From an uncultured Clostridia bacterium (GTDB taxonomy: Bacteria; Bacillota; Clostridia; Oscillospirales; CAG-272): a stretch of 13,657 nucleotides of DNA. Under the pieces are notes generated by a model. It saw only the letters and a list, made by a program, of their open reading frames with translations, searched no databases and was not told the DNA's origin. A program made the position numbers and the translations under genes. Location of the stretch: the NCBI GenBank assembly GCA_904502015.1, contig CAJGEA010000029.1, positions 1 through 13,657 of the forward strand. Reading direction: 5' to 3'. Below are positions 7,684 to 13,187 of this stretch, one piece after another; position 1 is the stretch's first letter, and each line of letters starts with the position of its first letter.

Positions 7684-8466
7684 TTATTTATTGTTCTGCC
7701 GCATGACCTCAAATGCAAGCACGGCGGCAGAAGCCGCCGAGGACAGCGAGCCTCGGAAATCTCCGTGATAGCCGATGCGCACCCTCAGGTCACACTCGTC
7801 GAGAACCGCGCGGGAGATGCCCCGCTTCTCTCCCCCGATGACGAGCAGGAGGGGGTGGGTCAAATCCGCCTCGTACAGATCCACCGAATCGCGGATCTCG
7901 GCGGCAGCGGCGCGGTAACCCTTCTCGCGGAGCTTGGCGACGGCGCCGGCAGGCTCGCTGATCCAGATGGGCATCTTCTCGGACGTGCCCGCCGAGGAGC
8001 GCGCCACGAGTCCCGCCACGCCCATCCAGTTGCGGGGCGGCAGGATCACGCCGTCTGCTCCCGCGGCGTACAGCGAGCGCACGGTGTAGCCAAAGTTATA
8101 GGGATCCTCGATACCGTCAAGCAGAACGTAGAAGCCGTCGGGGCGGATAGAGTCCATACCCTCGTCCAGCGTGGGGATGGTGCGGTCAGAGCAGACGGCG
8201 ACGATGCCGCCGTGGGTCTTGCCCGACGTCAACGCGTCCAGATCCTCGGAGCGCACCATTTGCAGATCAAAGCCCAGCTCCTCGGCGCGGTGGCGCAGAA
8301 AGGCGATCTCACGCGCCTTCTTCTCGGCGCGGGCGCGGTCTATGAACACCGTCCTCACCGTGCGGTCGTTAAAGGCACGGATGGCGGGATCAAGCACCGC
8401 CGAGATGGCGGTCATGCCCTCAAAAAGATCAGGGGTGGCGGGGGTGGTACAGGTTTCATCCATCAT
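7684..8466 (-). CDS. TrmH/SpoU-family RNA 2'-O-methyltransferase (RlmB-like)
   Basis: A 260-aa SPOUT-class enzyme expected to transfer a methyl group from S-adenosylmethionine to a ribose 2'-OH in rRNA or tRNA. An N-terminal substrate-binding domain (about 35-100) precedes the knotted catalytic domain. Motif I, DGIEDPYNFGYTVRSLYAAG (117-136), has Asn124 and Arg130. Motif II, LLLVIGGEKRGIS (206-218), has Glu213. Motif III is GSLSSAASAAVLAFE (239-253), where family members usually read SLNVSVAAAI, so the Asn is replaced by Ser. RlmB is the nearest named relative, but the target is not certain. I chose the ATG at 8466 because AAAGGA lies six bases upstream. The frame is open back to 8793, but that stretch is antisense to spoIIID. 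Confidence 0.88.
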   Translation of the reverse strand: MMDETCTTPATPDLFEGMTAISAVLDPAIRAFNDRTVRTVFIDRARAEKKAREIAFLRHRAEELGFDLQMVRSEDLDALTSGKTHGGIVAVCSDRTIPTLDEGMDSIRPDGFYVLLDGIEDPYNFGYTVRSLYAAGADGVILPPRNWMGVAGLVARSSAGTSEKMPIWISEPAGAVAKLREKGYRAAAAEIRDSVDLYEADLTHPLLLVIGGEKRGISRAVLDECDLRVRIGYHGDFRGSLSSAASAAVLAFEVMRQNNK

Positions 8467-8510
8467 AGTAGATCCTTTCAGCGTCACGGCAGGAATTTGC
8501 CGCGCGGCAC

Positions 8511-8539
8511 GGATATTCGCGCGCACACGCGCATAGGCT
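8511..8539 (+). promoter_or_regulatory. Sigma-E-like promoter of spoIIID
   Basis: GGATATT (8511-8517), 14 bases, then CATAGGCT (8532-8539). The B. subtilis sigma-E consensus is about KMATATT, 14-15 bases, CATACAMT, and spoIIID is a classic sigma-E target there. Six of eight -10 positions match. It lies about 50 bases before the spoIIID start codon in a GC-rich stretch, where such AT-rich boxes stand out. Confidence 0.55.
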
Positions 8540-8586
8540 TGAGTAAAGCGGAGGCAAAGCAACCGCGCAAGGGGGAAGATAGAGTC

Positions 8587-8883
8587 ATGCACAAAGTATC
8601 CGACGGGGAGCGTTGCATCACGTTCGCCCATTACATCATCGAGCATCGCGCCACGGTTCGAGCGACCGCCGCGCAATTCAGCATCAGCAAGAGCACGGTT
8701 CACAAGGACGTGACCGAGGTTCTGCCGCATATCAACCGAGCCTTGTACGACGAGGTCAAGGTTATTCTTGATCAGAACAAGAGCGAGCGGCATTTGCGCG
8801 GCGGGGAGGCAACCCGCCGAAAATATCTCGCAGAAAGCGATACGTCAGGCGGCACACCGCATCGCGAGGGGAACGGATTGTAG
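8587..8883 (+). CDS. spoIIID: Sporulation transcriptional regulator SpoIIID
   Basis: A 98-aa DNA-binding protein that, in Bacillus and Clostridia, acts in the mother cell after sigma-E to switch many sporulation genes on or off. The helix-turn-helix is visible at about 23-43, with the signature SKSTVHKD (34-41). The C-terminal basic part contains RHLRGGEATRRKY (68-80), matching the B. subtilis protein nearly word for word. Length is normal (B. subtilis 93 aa). The ATG at 8587 follows an AAGGGGGA ribosome site; the frame is open far upstream, but that part is antisense to the methyltransferase gene. It is divergent from that gene across 120 bases. A minus-strand promoter overlaps its stop codon, so the gene may be covered by antisense RNA. 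Confidence 0.96.
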   Translation: MHKVSDGERCITFAHYIIEHRATVRATAAQFSISKSTVHKDVTEVLPHINRALYDEVKVILDQNKSERHLRGGEATRRKYLAESDTSGGTPHREGNGL

Positions 8884-8910
8884 TATACCATATTTGAGCA
8901 AAAAAGTCAA
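8882..8910 (-). promoter_or_regulatory. Strong sigma-A-like promoter antisense to spoIIID, reading towards trmH
   Basis: On the minus strand: -35 TTGACT (8905-8910), 17-base spacer, extended -10 TGG-TATACT (hexamer 8882-8887). It overlaps the spoIIID stop codon. Transcription would start near 8875, cross all but the last few bases of spoIIID in antisense, and reach the methyltransferase start at 8466 after a leader of about 410 bases. A closer candidate (TTGCGC, 17 bases, TTTACT) in the intergenic region is much weaker. Confidence 0.6.
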
Positions 8911-8911
8911 T

Positions 8912-8927
8912 CTCCCCTCATGGGGAG
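8912..8927. other. Perfect GC-rich hairpin downstream of spoIIID
   Basis: CTCCCC-TCAT-GGGGAG forms a perfect 6-bp stem. No T run follows on the plus strand, so it is not a standard terminator; it may still slow transcription leaving spoIIID or mark an operator next to the minus-strand promoter. Confidence 0.35.
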
Positions 8928-8961
8928 CAGACAGACAATCCAATAAAATTTTAAAAGACAC

Positions 8962-8990
8962 TTGAAAAAAACGGCGGGATGGTATATAAT
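8962..8990 (+). promoter_or_regulatory. Sigma-A promoter of the ThuA-like gene
   Basis: TTGAAA (8962-8967), 17-base spacer, TATAAT (8985-8990). The start codon lies 50 bases downstream, so the gene has its own transcription unit apart from spoIIID. Confidence 0.82.
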
Positions 8991-9040
8991 GAATCCAGCG
9001 CGTGTATCTGCACGCATTCGGATCAAGGAGGATTCACACC

Positions 9041-9784
9041 ATGTCTGCAAACGCATTGAACGTCACCGTTTGGAACGAATACCGCCACGAGCGGATGGAG
9101 GAGGCCTGCCGCGCCATTTACCCCGACGGCATCCACGGGCTCATCAAATCCTTTCTTGAGGAGGCCGACGCCGAGCTCTCCGTGCGCCTTGCCGCGCTGG
9201 ACGATCCCGATAACGGACTTTCCGACGACGTACTGAACTCCACCGACGTGCTTCTTTGGTGGGGACACATGGCGCACCACGAGGTACCCGACGATCTGGT
9301 TGCCAAAATCCGTCAGCGCGTGTATCTGGGCAAAATGGGCCTGATCGTGCTCCACTCGGGCCACCACTCCAAGGTATTCAAGGAGGTCGTGGGCACCAAC
9401 GGCAATCTCTCGTGGGGACGCGACCAGAACGAGATCGTATGGAACCTGCTCCCCGCGCACCCCATCGCCGCCGGCATTCCCGACCACTTCAATCTTTTTG
9501 AAGAGCTGTACTGCGAGCCCTTCTACGTTCCCCAGCCCGACGAGCTGGTGTTCGGCGGCTGGTTTGAGGACGGCTACATCTTCCGCAGCGGTCTGTGCTA
9601 CTACCGCGGCGCGGGCAAGGTCTTCTACTTCCAGCCCGGCCACGAGTTCTGCCGCTCCTTCTACAACCCCTACGTTCAGCGCATCATCTGCAACGCGGTT
9701 CGCTGGGCCGCCCCCAACGATATCGGCTACGAGATCACCGACGGTTGCCCCCACGTGACCGAAAAGCTTTCGGAAAAATTTTAA
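9041..9784 (+). CDS. ThuA-like (trehalose utilisation) domain protein
   Basis: A 247-aa single-domain protein of the ThuA family, which has a glutamine-amidotransferase-like fold and was first linked to trehalose use in Rhizobium; the biochemical activity of most members is unclear. Recognisable parts are VTVWNEYRHE (8-17), LLWWGHMAHHEVPDD (71-85), GLIVLHSGHHSKVFKEVVG (100-118), and the C-terminal GKVFYFQPGHEF (192-203) with an RIICNAVRWA helix (214-223). There is no signal peptide, so it is cytoplasmic. The ATG at 9041 is fixed by a consensus AAGGAGG site (9025-9031) nine bases upstream and by the promoter; an upstream in-frame start at 9002 is less likely. A strong terminator follows. It converges on the GH123-like gene, which hints at a glycan context. 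Confidence 0.9.
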   Translation: MSANALNVTVWNEYRHERMEEACRAIYPDGIHGLIKSFLEEADAELSVRLAALDDPDNGLSDDVLNSTDVLLWWGHMAHHEVPDDLVAKIRQRVYLGKMGLIVLHSGHHSKVFKEVVGTNGNLSWGRDQNEIVWNLLPAHPIAAGIPDHFNLFEELYCEPFYVPQPDELVFGGWFEDGYIFRSGLCYYRGAGKVFYFQPGHEFCRSFYNPYVQRIICNAVRWAAPNDIGYEITDGCPHVTEKLSEKF

Positions 9785-9793
9785 TCATGTAAT

Positions 9794-9850
9794 AAACACA
9801 AGCACCCCTGCCCTCGGGAAATTCCCAAAGGACAGGGGTTTTTTGTGTTT
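9794..9850 (+). terminator. Rho-independent terminator after the ThuA-like gene
   Basis: ACCCCTG (9804-9810) pairs with CAGGGGT (9833-9839), with further pairing inside (GGGAA/TTCCC) and outside (AAACACAA/TTGTGTTT). A run of six T begins at 9839. It follows the stop codon by about ten bases. Confidence 0.9.
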
Positions 9851-9872
9851 TTTAGAAAGCTTTTGGGGGATT

Positions 9873-9906
9873 CTCAAGGTACTTTTTCTCGAAAAAGTAC
9901 CTTGAG
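9873..9906. repeat. Perfect 15-bp inverted repeat between convergent genes
   Basis: CTCAAGGTACTTTTT (9873-9887) and AAAAAGTACCTTGAG (9892-9906) are exact reverse complements around a 4-base loop. No T run follows on either strand, so it is not a plain terminator. Together with the hairpin at 9912-9930 it has the look of a dispersed intergenic repeat; this is inference. Confidence 0.7.
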
Positions 9907-9911
9907 TGGGA

Positions 9912-9930
9912 TTTGGGGCAACGCCCCAAA
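9912..9930 (-). terminator. GC hairpin just past the GH123-like gene, possible terminator part
   Basis: TTTGGGGC and GCCCCAAA form a perfect 8-bp stem with a 3-base loop, five bases beyond the stop codon of the minus-strand gene. No T run follows directly, so ending transcription may depend on both hairpins. Confidence 0.4.
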
Positions 9931-9935
9931 TTCGA

Positions 9936-12476
9936 TCATTTTGCCAGTGCTTCTTCGATAAGATTACCGATGGCAACGCGGAGGTCGGTGAAGTTCTCGG
10001 GGGAGGTGTTATAGTTGGACAGCGAGGTGGTCAGGCGGTGGATGATCAGCTCGGTCTTCTCGGCACCGTACAGCTCGGTGAGCATAGTGAGGTACTCGAA
10101 GTCCTCGATACCGTCGCGCACACCCTCCAGACGGAGCGAGCCGATGGGGCCGTACTCGCCGAAGTCGGTACCGCAGTACACCAGCACGCCGTTGCCGTAG
10201 ATATCGTACTGATTATCCAGCACCTCATGCTTGGAGTTCACGCCGCGGTCATCGCCCACGAAGTACCAGTCGTTGGCCAGATAGTAGAGGAAGTTATCCA
10301 CACCGTAGAGCTTCTGCTGCCAGAACAGGATGCGATACTTGACCGACTCGGACTCCAGAGCCAGCGTGATCTCGGGCTCCTCGGGACGGCGGGTGACGTA
10401 CCACCACAACTCGTCTCCCTCGGCCTTTTCGGCCTCCATACGGTCAGCAAACGTGCCGAGGTTCTTTTCAAGGAGAGGCGTCATGACGTAGGTGAGGCGG
10501 TGGTCATAGTTGAACTCAGCGTAGGTGGTGAAGAAGTAGGGTTTGAAGCACCAGACGTTGACCGAATCCTTGACGTAGGACAGGTTGTCCACGGTGGACT
10601 CGGCGTTCCAGGAGTAGTTGACGTGCTCAGGAGCCATCATCTTGTAGCCCGGGAAGCAACGCGCAAGCATTTCGCCCAAGCTGTTGATCTTGTCGAGATG
10701 ATCCTTGGTCATAGGCTCGTCCACGAGGTAGAAATACGCCTTATCCAGCCATTCCTGCTTCTGAGAGAGGAAATTGTAAGCGGCGGTGACGTTGGACTCG
10801 GTCGCCTCCACCTTCCAGCCCAGGGGGTTGAAGGCGGTCACGCGGGGATTGTCAAGGTACTCCAGGATACGGCTATCCGAGAAGGTACCCTGCGTGCTGT
10901 AAGGCAGGGTGTACGCGCAGATGCGGTTGTCCAGCAGGAGATCGTAGTAGTTCTTGTAGAGCAAACCGTCGTCGCCCTCGTAGCACTGGTGTGCCATGTA
11001 GATGTTGTACCAGCTCAGATCCATCTGGGTCTTGCAGGAGGTTTCCTCGGGCAGGACGAAGCTCCAGACATACACCGACACAGTAGCGCGCTTGATCTCG
11101 TTGCCGTTGGCATCGGTGACCGTTACGGTCGCCTCATAGAGGCCCGCGGGGGTATCCATATCGGTAAAAGCCTTGATGATGAACATCTGGCTACGGCCGT
11201 CGGCAATGGCGAAGGTCTGGTCATCCTTGACCCACGGGGTGGGATCGGCGATGGTCTGGCCGTCCACGTCATCGAAGTAGTAGCCGTAGAGCAGCTCGGT
11301 GCGAAGCTCCACGCCGTCAGCGTTGGCGAAGTGAGAGACGGTAACCGTCAGGCCGCTGTGACCGCCCTTGGAGGCCAGCAGCAGGTGGCAGGACTCGGCC
11401 TCGTTCTTGGCCATACGCATCATGTAGGTATACCAGCCCGTGGAGGCGGTTTCCTCGGCGGGCGTCTTGGTGTAGGAGTGGTTGAACCACAGGTCGAGAT
11501 CGGCGTCCTCGGCGGCGGCGGTCTGCTTCTCGTTATTCACAGTGGGAGCGGAATCCTCGCGGGAGAGGAGGTTATCGATCTCGGCCTCCTTCTCGGGGTC
11601 GGTTTCAATCTCGAAGGGATTATTCGAGGCACCGATGATGCCCTTGACCTCATCGTAGGACTTGGCAAAGAACACACCCGCCAGCAGCATACGCTCACCC
11701 GCGGTGGCGTTGCCATCCATGTAGTCGAGACGGAGCGAGGTCAGGTTGCCCTTCCAGTTAGCGGCACGGGACATATCGATCCAGACATACTGCCATCCGT
11801 CGCTCGCGTTATCGAAGATGGTGGTCACGGCCGCCTGCTCGGTGGGGCCCGCGATCGCGGAGGACGACCAGTAGATCTTGAAGTTGGCGTTGGTGCATCC
11901 GTCGTTTCTAATGCGGAACAGAATGTATGGATACTCGGACAGGTTGACGTTGCCCGCCTTGACGGCCTTGGCGTACTGGGCGTAGTTGATCTGCACGTAG
12001 GGATCGGTGACCATGCTGCCCATGGTCACAAACTGCAGAACCTTACCCTCCTCGGCATCCTCAACCAACGAAGCCTCGGTCTGGTTCTTGGATGCAAGGT
12101 GGCGAATGATCTTGTCATCGTCAAAGCGCACGCCCACGGTGGGGACGATGGGGGCGGGCTCGGTTTCGGTTTCGGACTCACTCTCGGTGTCGGGAGCGGT
12201 GCTCTCGTCGGTGTCGGGCTGCGTGCCTTCGTTGGTATCGGCAGGAGCGGTGTCAGCGGGAGCGGTGTCAGCGGGAGCGGTGTCTGCGGGAGCAGTGTCG
12301 GCAGGGGTGCTCTCGTCGGTGTCGGGCTGCGTGCCCTCGCCGGTCACGTCGCCTTGCACGTCGGTCGTGGCGGCCTCAGTTTCGCCCCCTTTATCGGTGT
12401 CACCCGTGCAGGCAACCGCCGCAATGAGGACAGCCAGCGTGAGCGCCAGCACGATCCAACTCAAATACTTTTTCAT
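9936..12476 (-). CDS. Secreted lipoprotein glycoside hydrolase, GH123/DUF4091 type
   Basis: An 846-aa surface enzyme. The signal peptide ends at A20-V21-A22-C23, a lipobox with Ala rather than Leu at -3. A Thr/Pro/Asp/Glu linker with APADT repeats follows (24-110), then a beta-sandwich module (about 112-275) like carbohydrate-binding domains. A second beta-rich domain (about 320-470) matches the position of the GH123 N-terminal domain. The catalytic barrel (about 480-800) carries YFYLVDEP with the Asp586-Glu587 pair, corresponding to the catalytic Asp-Glu of GH123 N-acetyl-beta-galactosaminidases, and the C-terminal LRLEGVRDGIEDFEYLTML (781-799) typical of DUF4091. Substrate is unproven: an N-acetylhexosaminide is likely. 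The ATG at 12476 has AGAAAGGA ten bases upstream and a near-consensus promoter. Confidence 0.88.
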   Translation of the reverse strand: MKKYLSWIVLALTLAVLIAAVACTGDTDKGGETEAATTDVQGDVTGEGTQPDTDESTPADTAPADTAPADTAPADTAPADTNEGTQPDTDESTAPDTESESETETEPAPIVPTVGVRFDDDKIIRHLASKNQTEASLVEDAEEGKVLQFVTMGSMVTDPYVQINYAQYAKAVKAGNVNLSEYPYILFRIRNDGCTNANFKIYWSSSAIAGPTEQAAVTTIFDNASDGWQYVWIDMSRAANWKGNLTSLRLDYMDGNATAGERMLLAGVFFAKSYDEVKGIIGASNNPFEIETDPEKEAEIDNLLSREDSAPTVNNEKQTAAAEDADLDLWFNHSYTKTPAEETASTGWYTYMMRMAKNEAESCHLLLASKGGHSGLTVTVSHFANADGVELRTELLYGYYFDDVDGQTIADPTPWVKDDQTFAIADGRSQMFIIKAFTDMDTPAGLYEATVTVTDANGNEIKRATVSVYVWSFVLPEETSCKTQMDLSWYNIYMAHQCYEGDDGLLYKNYYDLLLDNRICAYTLPYSTQGTFSDSRILEYLDNPRVTAFNPLGWKVEATESNVTAAYNFLSQKQEWLDKAYFYLVDEPMTKDHLDKINSLGEMLARCFPGYKMMAPEHVNYSWNAESTVDNLSYVKDSVNVWCFKPYFFTTYAEFNYDHRLTYVMTPLLEKNLGTFADRMEAEKAEGDELWWYVTRRPEEPEITLALESESVKYRILFWQQKLYGVDNFLYYLANDWYFVGDDRGVNSKHEVLDNQYDIYGNGVLVYCGTDFGEYGPIGSLRLEGVRDGIEDFEYLTMLTELYGAEKTELIIHRLTTSLSNYNTSPENFTDLRVAIGNLIEEALAK
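12198..12335. repeat. Linker repeats: 15-bp APADT array between two 30-bp direct repeats
   Basis: Identical 30-bp direct repeats lie at 12198-12227 and 12306-12335, both encoding GTQPDTDEST on the minus strand. Between them are about five 15-bp units encoding APADT. All lie in the linker of the GH123-like lipoprotein, and every spacing is a multiple of three. Confidence 0.85.
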
Positions 12477-12507
12477 GGAATCTCATTCCTTTCTATATGA
12501 TGCCTTC

Positions 12508-12537
12508 ATTATACCATACGCGCGTCGGGCTTGTCAA
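12508..12537 (-). promoter_or_regulatory. Sigma-A promoter of the GH123-like gene
   Basis: On the minus strand: perfect -35 TTGACA (12532-12537), 18-base spacer, extended -10 TGG-TATAAT (hexamer 12508-12513). The start codon lies about 30 bases downstream. Confidence 0.88.
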
Positions 12538-12595
12538 GACGGGACGGGGGGGCTGAGCGGATTTGTGGAAAATAGCCAAACTTTTCCCTGCCCTA

Positions 12596-12624
12596 TTGCC
12601 AAGCGCGGCGGGGCATGGTATAAT
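12596..12624 (+). promoter_or_regulatory. Sigma-A promoter of the 128-aa membrane protein gene
   Basis: TTGCCA (12596-12601), 17-base spacer, extended -10 TGG-TATAAT (hexamer 12619-12624). It is divergent from the GH123-like promoter, with about 60 bases between the two -35 boxes. Confidence 0.78.
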
Positions 12625-12679
12625 GAGGATGAGGATTTGGGTGCGTTGCAAGCCCTTTATTTACGGAAAGGAGCAATTT

Positions 12680-13066
12680 ATGAAACCAACTCAAGCAAAA
12701 TGGTGGGCGAAGTGCCTTGGTTTTACCCTGTCGGTGGACGTACTGCTGGGCGTTGTCATGTTTCTTTACGCTCGCGAGATTTTGACCAATGTGCAGTCTC
12801 TCCTTCTATTTCTTGCTATCAGCGTGGTCGGCTCGCCGCTGTATTTCTTCGTCAAAAGCAATGCTACGTTCACCCCTTTGTATATTTCAGTTACCGCTGC
12901 CAGTCACATTCTGTGGATCGTTGCCATCATTTGGGGACTCTGCAAGGTATTTCCCGGTTGGGAGTTCGTCATGTTCTGGTTTACAGGAGGGACGTCTGCC
13001 GTCCTGCTGGCGTTGATTCTCCTGATGGATACGGTAATATGGGTGTGGCGCAGGATCTTCAAATAG
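12680..13066 (+). CDS. Small four-helix membrane protein of unknown function
   Basis: I do not recognise this 128-aa protein. It is mostly hydrophobic, with likely membrane helices at about 13-31, 39-58, 68-88 and 98-122, a short basic N-terminus (KPTQAKWWAK) and a basic C-terminus (RRIFK), which predicts both ends in the cytoplasm. No charged residue inside the helices and no catalytic motif stands out. The ATG at 12680 is set by AAAGGAG (12667-12673), six bases upstream; the frame stays open back to 12563, but that part holds the promoter. A promoter in front and a strong terminator behind make it a one-gene transcription unit. Confidence 0.82.
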   Translation: MKPTQAKWWAKCLGFTLSVDVLLGVVMFLYAREILTNVQSLLLFLAISVVGSPLYFFVKSNATFTPLYISVTAASHILWIVAIIWGLCKVFPGWEFVMFWFTGGTSAVLLALILLMDTVIWVWRRIFK

Positions 13067-13094
13067 ATTGTTTTACATAAGCCCTAAATAGCAC

Positions 13095-13156
13095 AATCCC
13101 CTTAGCGTAAGCAACCGAAAACAAACCGTTTTCAAGGCTACGCTAAGGGGATTTTT
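13095..13156 (+). terminator. Long-stem terminator after the 128-aa membrane protein gene
   Basis: AATCCCCTTAGCGTA (13095-13109) and TACGCTAAGGGGATT (13139-13153) are perfect 15-bp complements, with an inner GAAAAC/GTTTTC stem, followed by a five-base T run (13152-13156). It also lies in the path of the convergent gene ending at 13188, but there is no T run on that side. Confidence 0.85.
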
Positions 13157-13187
13157 ACGCAAGCAGAAGCGAGTCTGCGACCACGAT

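Noticed and set aside
7765..8586. Plus-strand frame running into spoIIID, giving a 372-aa protein
   Set aside because: The first 274 codons are antisense to the methyltransferase gene and do not resemble any family; SpoIIID starts at 8587 with its own ribosome site.
8467..8793. N-terminal extension of 109 residues on the TrmH-family enzyme
   Set aside because: The extension is antisense to spoIIID, lacks a ribosome site at 8793, and the true start at 8466 has AAAGGA at good spacing.
9023..9754. Minus-strand 243-codon frame over the ThuA-like gene
   Set aside because: Antisense shadow; Val/Gly/Ala-rich, no start signals, and the plus strand has a clear family match.
9906..12500. Plus-strand open frame of 864 codons
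   Set aside because: Mirror frame of the GH123-like gene, caused by the lack of TTA, CTA and TCA codons; no ribosome site and no recognisable protein family.
12007..13080. Plus-strand 357-codon frame
   Set aside because: It runs from the antisense of the GH123-like linker across a divergent promoter region and reads the membrane protein gene out of frame.
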